Source: Levilactobacillus tujiorum (lineage in GTDB: Bacteria; Bacillota; Bacilli; Lactobacillales; Lactobacillaceae). From it: a DNA stretch of 64,000 nt. The notes below the pieces were generated by a model. The model saw nothing but the letters and a program-made list of their open reading frames with translations, was not told the DNA's origin and made no database searches. A program made the translations under genes and the position numbers. Where the stretch lies: NCBI RefSeq assembly GCF_012641185.1, contig NZ_JAAXLK010000009.1, forward strand, positions 1-64,000. Reading direction: 5' to 3'. Position 1 is the first letter of the stretch. Every line of letters starts with the position of its first letter. Shown here in pieces: positions 8,249 through 16,995 of the stretch.

Positions 8249-9886
8249 CTATTCAAATTTTCGTAAATGATACAACCGCGCTTCCCAAGGTTGAATCTGA
8301 GTTTCATCTGATGCGGCGTCAATCCGCATATTCGTGACAATTAATTCACTCGGATTCAAGTCAAACTCCTGTGTTGTCGCGGTTTGATTACTCATATTCA
8401 CCATAATCAACCAATTATCGCCATTATAGGTCCGACGATAAACATACAGCTGGTCGTCCTTGGTGTCAATCAATTCGTAACGTCCTTTTTGCAAAGTTGG
8501 CACGGTCTTTTTCAATTGGATTAATTGGCGATAGAACGTAAAAACTGAATACGGATCGTGACTTTCGCGTTCCACGTTAACCCGTTCCGCAATTTGTGTC
8601 GGCTGAATCCACGGCTGATGATCCGAAAACCCGCCGTAAGCCTCGCCGTTCCAAGGAAACGGCGTACGGGCATTATCCCGACTTTTGGCCGCTAATCGCT
8701 GCAAAATCGTTGCCGGTGCCACGCCCTGTGCTCGCTGACGCTGATAGTACAAACGACTATCCAGATCCCGATAATCAGCGATTTGGTCAAACTGTGCATT
8801 CGGCAATCCCAACTCCTGGCCCTGATAAATGAAGGGCGTTCCCTTCATCAACAAGTACCACAATCCCAACGCCTTCGCAGAACGTCGGCGATATTCCGTC
8901 GGGTTACCGTAGTAAGAAACCGCTCGGGGTAAGTCATGATTTTCAATGAACAAGGCGTTCCAACCTTTATCAGCCATCGCCGTTTGCCATTTGGTCAAAT
9001 TCTCACGTAAAGCCGCTACCGGCAGCTTGGGCTCCGCATCCTCCCAGTAATGCACGTGGTCAAATTCCAATAACAGATCGAAGTAACCCGTATCAGGATC
9101 TAACCAACGCTGAGCCGTGGCCATATCAATGCCACCTGCTTCGCCGATAACTAGTAAATGATTGCGTCGCAAGACTGGTTTGAGCGCTGACAGGTAAGGC
9201 GCTACACCGGTTAGGTCTTGATAATAGCCTCTCCTAGGTTCGGCTACATCAGCGAAATCCGCCCGTTTTTTCAAATGCGTAATTCCATCCAACCGGAAGC
9301 CGTCGACCCCACGATCAGCCCACCACTGAATGATGGTCACCATTTCGTGACGAACGGCGGGATTCTCCCAGTTCAGGTCCGGCTGCTTTTGAGCAAACGT
9401 GTGCAGATAAGCTGCTTGGCTTGGGGCGTGGTAGGTCCACGCTGAACCGCCAAAGACGGACTCCCAATTGTTAGGCGCCGTGTCCGGAGTGGCTGGCTGC
9501 CAGATATAGTAATCGTGGTAACTACTCGTCGGATCAGCCAACGCCCGCTGGAACCAGGGATGCTCGCTGGACGTGTGATTCAACGCCAGATCGATCACGA
9601 CCTTGATTCCTGCCGCATGCAGCGCCGCCACCAGCTGGTCAAAATCATGTAACGTCCCAAACTGTGGAGCCACACCACAATATTGCGTGACATCGTAGCC
9701 ATTATCCACCCCACCAGAGGGATAGAATGAAGCAATCCAGACAAAGTCCACCCGCAAGGTCCTGAGATAGTCAATCTTTTGCTGAATTCCAGGCAGATCG
9801 CCAATCCCATCATGATTTGTATCTAAAAAACTTTGCGGATAAATCTGATATCCGACTGCGTGTTGCCACCACTGTGCGTCGCTCAT
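8249..9886 (-). CDS. GH13 alpha-glucosidase (oligo-1,6-glucosidase type)
   Basis: 545 residues, cytoplasmic (no signal peptide). All GH13 core motifs are visible: region I DLALNHTSSEHPWF, region II VDGFRLDGI with the nucleophile Asp, the acid/base Glu in VIGEAGG, and region IV FIENHDLPR. This type hydrolyses short alpha-1,6 or alpha-1,4 gluco-oligosaccharides taken up by the cell. Trehalose-6-phosphate hydrolase is a close alternative. The frame extends to 9952, but ATG 9886 follows AAGGAAG at the right distance. It is a single gene. A cre site at 9947-9962, one mismatch from consensus, lies just upstream, indicating carbon catabolite control. Confidence 0.85.
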   Translation of the reverse strand: MSDAQWWQHAVGYQIYPQSFLDTNHDGIGDLPGIQQKIDYLRTLRVDFVWIASFYPSGGVDNGYDVTQYCGVAPQFGTLHDFDQLVAALHAAGIKVVIDLALNHTSSEHPWFQRALADPTSSYHDYYIWQPATPDTAPNNWESVFGGSAWTYHAPSQAAYLHTFAQKQPDLNWENPAVRHEMVTIIQWWADRGVDGFRLDGITHLKKRADFADVAEPRRGYYQDLTGVAPYLSALKPVLRRNHLLVIGEAGGIDMATAQRWLDPDTGYFDLLLEFDHVHYWEDAEPKLPVAALRENLTKWQTAMADKGWNALFIENHDLPRAVSYYGNPTEYRRRSAKALGLWYLLMKGTPFIYQGQELGLPNAQFDQIADYRDLDSRLYYQRQRAQGVAPATILQRLAAKSRDNARTPFPWNGEAYGGFSDHQPWIQPTQIAERVNVERESHDPYSVFTFYRQLIQLKKTVPTLQKGRYELIDTKDDQLYVYRRTYNGDNWLIMVNMSNQTATTQEFDLNPSELIVTNMRIDAASDETQIQPWEARLYHLRKFE

Positions 9887-9946
9887 GCCGTTCTTCCTTC
9901 CATACCTCAAACTTGCGCAACCGATTGTGATTGGTAAATACCAGTC

Positions 9947-9962
9947 TTGCATTCGCTTTCAT
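9947..9962 (-). promoter_or_regulatory. Putative CcpA (cre) site upstream of GH13 gene
   Basis: Read on the minus strand, ATGAAAGCGAATGCAA matches WTGNAARCGYWWNCAW at 15 of 16 positions. It is about 60 bases ahead of the GH13 start. Confidence 0.7.
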
Positions 9963-10015
9963 TGTAACAATAATTATCAGGTTTGTCGGCGGCTTTTGCA
10001 AGTTTTATGCTTATT

Positions 10016-10055
10016 TAAAAAAAGTCCAATAGCCAAATATTAACAGCTATTGGAC
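10016..10055 (-). terminator. Terminator of FAD-oxidase gene
   Basis: Arms GTCCAATAGC/GCTATTGGAC around a 12-base loop, followed on the minus strand by a run of T. It is the first strong terminator downstream of the gene ending at 10185; the repeat at 10077-10165 lies in between, so it would be part of that transcript. Confidence 0.8.
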
Positions 10056-10076
10056 AATTTAATTTAGTTCTGAAAG

Positions 10077-10165
10077 TTGACCGTTCCAGAGTACCAACCA
10101 TGCCTGTTCTAGCAGCCACAGCAAGCGGAATTGCTGACAGCTGGAGTGCAGCCAATCTGCACTAT
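10077..10165 (-). repeat. Dispersed intergenic repeat, module 1 (degenerate copy E)
   Basis: Contains CCACAGCAAGCGGAAT, then GACAGCTGGAGTGC and CCAAT, aligning to the copy at 105-205 in the same order and orientation with scattered substitutions. It sits in the 3' untranslated part of the FAD-oxidase gene. Confidence 0.5.
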
Positions 10166-10184
10166 TTTAACGATAAAGCTCACA

Positions 10185-11582
10185 CTAATCGATCTTGCGC
10201 TTAGGATTCAACAGATTCATTGGATCAAACAACGTCTTAATCTGGTGCTGCAGTTGATCGACCGTTTCACCCAATTCAGGGTTGTTCCACTGATTTTTCA
10301 GCATCCCCACGGCATGTTCGCCGGAGATAGTGCCACCCAATTCCAAGGTCTTCCAGAAGGTCTGCCGTAAGGCTTCAATAATGACTGGTGGTACCTCATC
10401 CACATCCTTATCCCAGACGAAGGTTGGATGGACGTTGCCATCGCCGGCATGCCCGGCTGTATAAATGGTGATGCCCAATTTTTGTCCCAATTCTTGCAAG
10501 TAATCCATCATTGGCGCTAATTTCGACAACGGCATCGCCATGTCTTCCATCAAATGATTGCGACCAGCAAAGACCGCCGGCAACATATCTCGCCGTAACT
10601 GTTCCAACTTTTCCTGTTCCGTTTCATCCGTGGTAACCGTCACGTTCTGACCATGATACTGATCCAGCAACTGCCGAACCACCTGAACATTCTCGGGACT
10701 GCCGCCCTCCAGCCGGAAGATCAGCATCGCCCCACTGTGATCCGCATAATGAGTGTGTTCATATTTATCCAGAGCCACGACCGTATTGCCATCCAGTGCT
10801 TCCAGCATCGTGGGGTAGACGCCAGACATACGAATGGCCGTAACCCCCTGAGCCAAAACTAACATATCGTCAAAAAAGGCGACGCCCATCACGGACTGGC
10901 CTAATGGTATGGGCATTAATTTAACGGTCACTTCATAAATAATCCCTAGGGTTCCTTCCGACCCCACGAACAATTGGGTTAAATCGTACCCAAAGGCCTG
11001 CTTCAGCGTCCGGCCACCTAAACTGACCGTCCGCCCGTCAGCCAAGACCGCCTTCAATCCCAAGACATTATCCTTGGTCGCACCATAGCGGACAGTACTC
11101 ATCCCACCGGCGTTGGTCGAAACGTTTCCACCAATAGAAGAAAAGGGCTTAGAACCTGGATCAGGCGCGTAGAACAACCCTTGCTTACGTGCCTCTTGAT
11201 CCAAATCACCGTTCACCACTCCAGGCTGAACGACCGCAACCGAGTCTTCCTTACTGATTTCCAGAATTTTGTTCATCTTTCGCGTGGACAAAATAATTGC
11301 CCCCGTAAGACCGTCGGACCCAATTACCGTGCTACTAAAGGTTGTCTGGGGAATCACTGCAATGTGAAACTTGCGAGCAGTCCGTAAAACACCCTGAATG
11401 TCCGCAACGCTGGCCACCGAGACAAACGCCCGGGCCAAACCCGTCTCGCCACCCGTAGCGTTGGGATTGAACGATTGTTTTCGCAACGTTTCTTCATCCG
11501 TTGCCACTGTTCCATCCATTACTTGAGATTTCAGATAAGCCAGAATATCCTCATCCGAATAAGCACTGAACACCGTCATCAT
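10185..11582 (-). CDS. FAD-linked oxidase, GlcD / D-lactate dehydrogenase-like
   Basis: About 465 residues with the two-domain pattern of the GlcD/DLD family. An N-terminal PP-loop FAD-binding domain has DPGSKPFSSIGGNVSTNAGG and LFVGSEGTLGII. A C-terminal substrate domain has AGHAGDGNVHPTF and GTISGEHAVGMLK near the end. Such enzymes oxidise 2-hydroxy acids (glycolate, D-lactate, 2-hydroxyglutarate); the exact substrate cannot be read off. No iron-sulfur partner (GlcF-like) is adjacent, so it may act alone. The first ATG, at 11582, has AGAGG five bases ahead; a TTG immediately before it is less likely. It is divergent from the MarR-GNAT unit at 11723. Confidence 0.85.
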   Translation of the reverse strand: MMTVFSAYSDEDILAYLKSQVMDGTVATDEETLRKQSFNPNATGGETGLARAFVSVASVADIQGVLRTARKFHIAVIPQTTFSSTVIGSDGLTGAIILSTRKMNKILEISKEDSVAVVQPGVVNGDLDQEARKQGLFYAPDPGSKPFSSIGGNVSTNAGGMSTVRYGATKDNVLGLKAVLADGRTVSLGGRTLKQAFGYDLTQLFVGSEGTLGIIYEVTVKLMPIPLGQSVMGVAFFDDMLVLAQGVTAIRMSGVYPTMLEALDGNTVVALDKYEHTHYADHSGAMLIFRLEGGSPENVQVVRQLLDQYHGQNVTVTTDETEQEKLEQLRRDMLPAVFAGRNHLMEDMAMPLSKLAPMMDYLQELGQKLGITIYTAGHAGDGNVHPTFVWDKDVDEVPPVIIEALRQTFWKTLELGGTISGEHAVGMLKNQWNNPELGETVDQLQHQIKTLFDPMNLLNPKRKID

Positions 11583-11722
11583 CAAGACCTCTTTTGTTTG
11601 ATTTTACTCATTGGTCATTTTACCAGTAAAATCAGCAAATAACATAAATAACTACTCGTCGGTTGTTGCAAATGCAACAAAGTTCGTCTATAATCATTTT
11701 TATTATGAAATGAGGCGATGAT

Positions 11723-12175
11723 TTGGCAGAGATTTTGCGACCAATCGGGGCAGTGGCGCGGGCCCTCGATGGTATCAGTAACATTGAATTTAAGGAACTA
11801 GAACTTAATCGTGGTCAGTACCTCTACTTGGTGCGGGTCGCAGAGTCACCCGGCATCATTCTGGAACGGCTCGCCACCCTACTCAAGGTGGATAAAACAA
11901 CGGCCGCGCGTGCAATCCAAAAGTTAGAAAAAAATGGTATTTTGGAACGACGACCTAGCCCTACCGATAAGAAACAAAAACAACTCTTCTTGACTGCTAA
12001 GGGCGCTACCCTCTATCCCACCATTCAACGGGAGAATGCCTATTCCAATCAAGTTGCCTTACAAGGCTTTTCCACTGCTGAACGCGAGCAACTCGCACGT
12101 TATCTCAATCGCGTTGAAGCCAACATCACGACCGACTGGTTAGCCGTCAAGCACGGCCAACACCGCCACTATTGA
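11723..12175 (+). CDS. MarR-family transcriptional regulator
   Basis: 150 residues with a MarR winged helix: LERLATLLKVDKTTAARAIQKLEKNGILERRPSPTDKKQKQLFLT covers the recognition helix and wing. The start is TTG at 11723 with GAGGCG ahead; no better ATG is in frame. The GNAT gene begins 7 bases after its stop, so the two form one unit. The FAD oxidase is divergent across 140 bases, which makes both units candidates for its control. TATAAT with flanking A+T-rich bases is present near 11688-11693 as a possible -10. Confidence 0.82.
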   Translation: MAEILRPIGAVARALDGISNIEFKELELNRGQYLYLVRVAESPGIILERLATLLKVDKTTAARAIQKLEKNGILERRPSPTDKKQKQLFLTAKGATLYPTIQRENAYSNQVALQGFSTAEREQLARYLNRVEANITTDWLAVKHGQHRHY

Positions 12176-12182
12176 AAGGACA

Positions 12183-12683
12183 ATGACTATGACCACTGCT
12201 AACATAACCCTCGTCACGACCGACGAGCTCACACAACTTCACGATATCAGTGTCGAAACTTTTGCTGCGACATTTGGCGCTATGAACACGCCGGAAAATC
12301 TAGCGGCTTATCTGGAACACGATCTTAGTCCCGAACAATTACGCCAAGAATTAGCCACTCCCACCGATAGCTTCTACTTTATCAAAGTGAATGACCAGTT
12401 AGCAGGTTACGGCAAACTTCGCCGCCATGCCGACAATCTAGAAATCCAACGGGTGTACGTCCGAAAAGCCTTTCAGCATCACGGCCTGGGTCGCCAATTT
12501 CTAGAATTTGCTGAACAAACAGCAACAACAGAGGGTTTCACCAAACTCACTCTGGGCGTTTGGGAGCATAACACCAATGCGCTAGCCTTCTACAAAGTGA
12601 TGGGCTACCAGCGCTACGGTGCCCACACGTTTGACTTGGGAAGTGACCATCAGACTGATTTTCTGATGGAAAAGTCTCTGTAG
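12183..12683 (+). CDS. GNAT-family N-acetyltransferase
   Basis: 166 residues with a GNAT fold. The acetyl-CoA pyrophosphate loop is visible in VRKAFQHHGLGRQFLEF (Q/RxxGxG/A type). The following strand-helix, LTLGVWEHNTNALAFYKVMGY, is the common C-terminal signature. It belongs to the broad group including spermidine and ribosomal-protein acetyltransferases; the acceptor is unknown. AAAGGAC precedes ATG 12183. It is co-transcribed with the upstream MarR gene, so the regulator may sense a toxic amine or drug that this enzyme modifies, which is an inference from context. Confidence 0.82.
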   Translation: MTMTTANITLVTTDELTQLHDISVETFAATFGAMNTPENLAAYLEHDLSPEQLRQELATPTDSFYFIKVNDQLAGYGKLRRHADNLEIQRVYVRKAFQHHGLGRQFLEFAEQTATTEGFTKLTLGVWEHNTNALAFYKVMGYQRYGAHTFDLGSDHQTDFLMEKSL

Positions 12684-12721
12684 GCGAAACAGCGTCGAAT
12701 GACCATGGCCGTTCAGCGCAA

Positions 12722-12760
12722 ATAAAAATGGATCACGACATTGTCGCGGTCCATTTTTAT
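12722..12760. terminator. Bidirectional terminator
   Basis: An 11-bp perfect outer stem (ATAAAAATGGA/TCCATTTTTAT) plus an inner stem CGACA/TGTCG. It lies between convergent genes (GNAT plus strand, ABC unit minus strand). Confidence 0.85.
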
Positions 12761-12770
12761 TGGTCTCAGT

Positions 12771-13439
12771 TTATGCCCTCTCTGCCAACCGCACGAATTG
12801 TTTATTCTCTAAGCGGTACTGCTGGTCACACTGCGCCGCCACGTCCGGTTCATGGGTCACCAGGATCACGCATTTCTGCTGATCGTGTGCAATGCGTTGG
12901 AACTGCGCAATCACCGCTTGCGTGTTGTCCTCATCCAGATTACCGGTGGGCTCGTCTGCCACCACCAATTTAGCATCACAACACATCGTACGGGCGATCG
13001 CCACCCGCTGTTGCTGTCCCCCTGAGAGGTGCTGGACGTTACGCGTCATCAGCTCATCAGCAATGCCTAAATCCCGCAAGATTTGGCGCGCGTAGTCTTG
13101 ATCGCCCGCGTGACTGGCCCCGGTAATCGCCATCGCCGTCAATAAATTATTCAGTGGCGACATGTAGGTGAACAAATTATACGCTTGAAAGACAATGGAC
13201 ACCTCATGCCGCCGATAATGGGTCAAGCCAATCTCCGTCAGGGGCCGATCATTTAAGAAAATGGCCCCTTCGCGCGGCTTATCCAACCCCGCAATCAGCG
13301 ACAGAAACGTCGTCTTCCCACTACCACTGTGCCCTAGAATGGCATACGATTGGCCAACCTCAAATTCAAGATTGACTTGTTGAAACAGCGGTTGGTCTTT
13401 ATTTTGATACCAGTAGCCTAATCCTTCTGTTCTTAACAT
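12771..13439 (-). CDS. ABC transporter ATP-binding protein (MacB/LolD type)
   Basis: 222 residues with a complete nucleotide-binding domain: Walker A GHSGSGKT, Q-loop VFQAYNLF, signature [12 protein letters not shown], Walker B LVVADEPTGNLDE and switch His in LVTHE. The N-L-D-E ending is typical of the MacB/LolD/BceA group. ATG 13439 is used rather than 13445, because AAGGAGG lies 8 bases from it but touches the other. It follows the permease gene (stop at 13452) by about a dozen bases. The two probably form a dimeric exporter or mechanotransmitter-type complex of unknown substrate. Confidence 0.9.
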   Translation of the reverse strand: MLRTEGLGYWYQNKDQPLFQQVNLEFEVGQSYAILGHSGSGKTTFLSLIAGLDKPREGAIFLNDRPLTEIGLTHYRRHEVSIVFQAYNLFTYMSPLNNLLTAMAITGASHAGDQDYARQILRDLGIADELMTRNVQHLSGGQQQRVAIARTMCCDAKLVVADEPTGNLDEDNTQAVIAQFQRIAHDQQKCVILVTHEPDVAAQCDQQYRLENKQFVRLAERA

Positions 13440-13451
13440 AGGCATCCCTCC

Positions 13452-14903
13452 TTAGGAAATCAAGACTTTCTTCGGCTCCAATCGTAGAATGCCACCGGAG
13501 GCAATCATGATTGAGAGGAACGTAATCGCCAACCCAAAGCCACCTAGTTCGGCCAAATCAACCGCACTCATGCTGATCTCCAAGTTTGCCTTCTTCGTTG
13601 CCGCTGCTGTTGTGGCAGTACTGTCCGGTCCGCCAGCTCCATGCTGATTGCCACCGTTGCTACCACCCGGTTGACCGCCACCTGGCTGATTCGACGAACG
13701 GCTAGTGGTTTGTGTGGTCGTGCTCTGCGCCACCAGCTGGGAGCCCAACTGATTGCCGACAAATTTGCCACCCACACCGGCAACTGCCAGGGCAATGACG
13801 ATCACCATCAACATTTCCGTAAAGAATTGGGCGACAATCTTCCACCGTGCTTCACCCAACGAGAGCAGCACGCCGATTTCAAAGCGCCGTTCGCGAATCA
13901 TTAAGATCACAATCAAGGCCAAAATAATCGTGCCAGCGATCGCGACCAACCACACAATCTTATTCGCAAAACTTTCCACGTTGTTCATCGAAGATTTGAC
14001 GGACTGATAGGCCGCGTCATCCGTACTCAGCGAGTATTTACTACTGATGAGCTGTTTGCCTGCCCGCTTCGTCGCACTCACTTTTGCGGGATTCTTGACG
14101 TTGAAAGTGACTGAGTCAGCTGTTCCCGCATACTTGCTACCCTTAAGCGTATTGGCCAGCGTGTAGGAAGCGTAGATCGTGTTGGCGGGGTCAACACTCA
14201 TCGGCCCCGTACTGGTTGAACTCGAACTGGCCTTATAGATACCGACAATCTTAGCCTTAATCGTCTTTTTAGACCCAGTTGTCTGCTTAAACGTTAACGT
14301 ATCACCCACCGTGATATTATTTTGACTAGCGAGTTCCTTTTCAATCACCACGTTGTTGGTGCCTTCATCTGACGCAGTAATGCCGCGGCCCTTGGTCACC
14401 TTACTTTGATTATCGGTGAATGCCGTCGTTAAGGCCGTCGCGGTTACCCCATCAATCTGCGTGTCTCCTGACGATTGACTACTGCCTTTCATGCCACCGG
14501 GGCCACCACCTGCCCCCATTCCCGTGCTAGTCGAGACGGTGTCATAGGACTTGGCGTTGACTGTCGTACTACTGGTCACGTTATAACTCTTGATGTTACT
14601 GAGCTTGGCAATATTTTTCGCATCGCTCAATTTCACCGGTGTCAGCGTCAGCTTCGGTCGACTAGCTTTCGTCGAGCTACTCGACTGACTCTGCATCTTC
14701 TTAAACGCCGCTTGCCGGTTAGCGGACAACGTGACGGTTGCGCCGGCATTCGTCTTAGCGGTCTCCGTTGCCTTGACCGCCGCACTTCTAATTAATAGAC
14801 CGGCCAGAACAAACATCAGAATGGCGGACGAGACCAAGATCAACAACACTGATCGGCCCTTCTTCGCCCACACATTTAGCCAGGCCCGTTTGAAAAAATT
14901 CAT
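13452..14903 (-). CDS. ABC transporter permease, FtsX/MacB-like
   Basis: 483 residues. One N-terminal membrane helix (about 12-35) is followed by a large extracellular domain (about 35-310) rich in Ser, Thr and Lys, then three helices at about 315-340, 360-385 and 455-475. This is the FtsX/MacB half-transporter layout. A low-complexity insert rich in Gly, Gln, Ser and Pro lies in the last external loop (about residues 395-440). ATG 14903 follows GGAGGCGACTCGA; the frame-first ATG at 14918 overlaps that site. It is the first gene of an operon with the ATPase. No sensor kinase is adjacent, so a BceB-type resistance role is not supported. Confidence 0.82.
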   Translation of the reverse strand: MNFFKRAWLNVWAKKGRSVLLILVSSAILMFVLAGLLIRSAAVKATETAKTNAGATVTLSANRQAAFKKMQSQSSSSTKASRPKLTLTPVKLSDAKNIAKLSNIKSYNVTSSTTVNAKSYDTVSTSTGMGAGGGPGGMKGSSQSSGDTQIDGVTATALTTAFTDNQSKVTKGRGITASDEGTNNVVIEKELASQNNITVGDTLTFKQTTGSKKTIKAKIVGIYKASSSSTSTGPMSVDPANTIYASYTLANTLKGSKYAGTADSVTFNVKNPAKVSATKRAGKQLISSKYSLSTDDAAYQSVKSSMNNVESFANKIVWLVAIAGTIILALIVILMIRERRFEIGVLLSLGEARWKIVAQFFTEMLMVIVIALAVAGVGGKFVGNQLGSQLVAQSTTTQTTSRSSNQPGGGQPGGSNGGNQHGAGGPDSTATTAAATKKANLEISMSAVDLAELGGFGLAITFLSIMIASGGILRLEPKKVLIS

Positions 14904-15010
14904 TCGAGTCGCCTCCATTCATAAGCATGTTGTCGATTATGGCAAACGGGGCTTATCGAAAACCTAAAACGTCGGCCGAATAATTTGTAAGTTAGCCACG
15001 CAAAGCATAC

Positions 15011-15045
15011 AAAAATGGCGGCATTCTGCAGAACACCGCCATTTT
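15011..15045 (-). terminator. Terminator of AI-2E-type transporter gene
   Basis: Arms AAAATGGCGG/CCGCCATTTT, with an inner TTCTGCAGAA palindrome, end in T-rich sequence on the minus strand. Confidence 0.82.
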
Positions 15046-15083
15046 CGCTGAATTTTATTCTAATTGTTTCGGTTAATAAACCG

Positions 15084-16259
15084 TTAAGGCTCGCCCAGTT
15101 TATCCTCTGGTGGGAAAACGTCCGGGTAAAGCGCCGAGTATTCTTGATACCACTGAAAGCCGGTCGTGGCTAAGACCTTCAGGACGGCAAATCCTGGCAC
15201 CCCAAAGATCACGCCTAGGAGGCCAAACATCTTACCCGCAGCCAACAGCACAAAGACAATCGTAATGGGATGCATGGCCAAACTGTTCCCCATAATCAGC
15301 GGTGACAGTACCTGTGTTTCCAAGACCCATTCGATCAGATAGACAATCACAACGCCCAGCAACATCGACGGACTCGTGATAGCCCCAATGATCAGTGCCG
15401 GAATCAAGGCAATCGCCGATCCAAAGTACGGGATTAAATTTAGCGGTCCCGCCAACAGACCAATCAGCAGGGCATAACGCAACCCGATGATTGAATACCC
15501 CGTCGTAAAAATAATCAGCACGCACAGCGCCACAGTTAGTTGTCCGCGGACGTAGGAGCTGACCTTCACGTTCATTTGATCAAGCATCACCACGAAGCGT
15601 TCGCGGTAAGCCGTGGGCACGACTTGACTGACATAGTGCGGGAACCGCCCGCCATCCTTCAGCATGAAGAATAAGACCAGCGGGGCCGTAATAATCGTGA
15701 TGATCCAGTCGCTAACCGTTGTCACCACGTTACCGATCGAGGTCAGGGTTCCCGTCAACAGGTTAACCCCTCGCTTCGAGAAGTAGGTGGTCACCCGTTG
15801 ATTAATATTGTTGAGGTTATCATTAGAAATCCAATGGTGTTGCTGGTTCAAATGATTTAATTTGTCCAGCATATCATTGGCAAACTGGGGCAAGGTCCCG
15901 ATCGCCCCCGCTGCCTGTTTGGCTAGAAAAGGAATCAGATTAAGGAAGATCAGCACGATGGCGCCCACCGCAACCAGCATGGCGATGGTGATCGCCAACC
16001 CTTGCCGCATATGTAAGTGCCGCTCCATCAAGTGCACAAACGGATCTAACACATAGAACAGGATCCCCGCCACCACAATGGCCGGCATCGTGATGCTCGC
16101 AAACTTCCAGATAGGGTCCAGCAACCCGGCATTCTGAACGACTTCGTTAACGACCAGCAATAAAAGAAAAATATTTAAGAGCAATATTGTAATATGATTA
16201 TTCAAAAACCGTTGGTAGAACCAAGAAAATCCCGATTCCGGTTGACGCAGATTTTTCAC
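15084..16259 (-). CDS. AI-2E family transporter (PerM/YdiK type)
   Basis: 391 residues with about eight membrane helices. The hallmarks are present: an amphipathic central region, the segment TAPLVLFFMLKDGGRF, and a C-terminal half with GPLNLIPYFGSAIALIPALI, VLETQVLSPLIMGNSLAMHP and FGLLGVIFGVPGFAVLKVL. Members are inner-membrane exporters or ion/proton antiporters; transport of autoinducer-2 has been shown for few. The start is GTG 16259 with GGGAGGGA ahead; no upstream ATG fits. It is a single gene with its own terminator. Confidence 0.85.
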   Translation of the reverse strand: MKNLRQPESGFSWFYQRFLNNHITILLLNIFLLLLVVNEVVQNAGLLDPIWKFASITMPAIVVAGILFYVLDPFVHLMERHLHMRQGLAITIAMLVAVGAIVLIFLNLIPFLAKQAAGAIGTLPQFANDMLDKLNHLNQQHHWISNDNLNNINQRVTTYFSKRGVNLLTGTLTSIGNVVTTVSDWIITIITAPLVLFFMLKDGGRFPHYVSQVVPTAYRERFVVMLDQMNVKVSSYVRGQLTVALCVLIIFTTGYSIIGLRYALLIGLLAGPLNLIPYFGSAIALIPALIIGAITSPSMLLGVVIVYLIEWVLETQVLSPLIMGNSLAMHPITIVFVLLAAGKMFGLLGVIFGVPGFAVLKVLATTGFQWYQEYSALYPDVFPPEDKLGEP

Positions 16260-16342
16260 TCCGATCCCTCCCTGATTTCGCTTCTCTCCTAGTGTACGGC
16301 TGAACGCGACCGTTGACTAGTCCCAAGCCTCAGTTTGAAATT

Positions 16343-16377
16343 AAAAAACCGCTCACCACAGTTGCCTTGCGGTGAAC
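16343..16377 (-). terminator. Terminator-like hairpin
   Basis: On the minus strand GTTCACCGCA pairs with TGTGGTGAGC (two wobbles) around a 7-base loop, followed by GGTTTTTTAAT. It lies downstream of the repeat 16447-16930 and could end a transcript running through that repeat from the gene at 16996-17649. Confidence 0.65.
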
Positions 16378-16446
16378 GATCTTTTAATACAAAAATCATT
16401 GTCAGAACCTGGGTTGTAAGGATAACCGGCTAAAAAGCATCCTAAA

Positions 16447-16930
16447 CCATTCACCTGCGGCTGGCAGAGATTCCGCCTGCTGTGGGGACCGCCTGCGGCC
16501 TGAGAAGCGGTCCTCCGGCTCGGTTCGAAGCCCGGAAATACACCGGTCTTCCAACGCGTCCCACGCTGTAAGCCGAGAATCGGCTAACACCGTCGACACA
16601 GATGGCTCCATCTCTCCCCCCCTCCGGTTACGGTAGTCGTTAAATCGAAAATTGCTTAAATAACCGATAGTCCATTACCTAACCAATAGGAATTGACGAC
16701 CTTTACGTAGCCGTGAGTGAGTCAAATTTGAGCTCAGCCGTGGGATTTACCAAGTGATTCTCTTGGTAAATGGCGCCTTTGAGACGCGTTTCCTGGCTCA
16801 AAGCGAGGTTCGAGACCGCCCTATGGCTCGGGCCGTCCTGCCCACAGCGTTCCAGCTCAAAGCTTGACGAACGGCAAGGCGGCAGCCTGATCCATGCCGC
16901 CTACCTTTCAACGGATAAATCTTCCTTCCA
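16447..16930 (+). repeat. Dispersed two-module intergenic repeat (copy A, longest)
   Basis: Module 1 (about 16447-16625) begins CACCTGCGGCTGGCAGAGAT and shares blocks with 105-205 and 10077-10165 in reverse orientation. Module 2 (about 16690-16905) matches 26777-26985 closely and 54645-54790 in reverse. Inside module 2, ATTTACCAAG/CTTGGTAAAT forms a perfect hairpin. TTTGAGCT (16727-16734) pairs with AGCTCAAA (16854-16861), closing a structure of about 135 bases. No credible coding frame is shared between copies, since the small frames seen here are not conserved. The 735-base gap 16260-16995 is thus mostly this repeat plus one terminator. Confidence 0.75.
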
Positions 16931-16995
16931 AGTCTGCCGGAATAGGCGCTATTTCTTTTCTAGACATCCAATTCACCTGACTATCAGAGGCGATG

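Noticed and set aside
13568-13904. Several open frames opposite the ABC permease
   Set aside because: They arise from the Gly/Ser/Gln-rich low-complexity part of the permease; no start sites or motifs support them.
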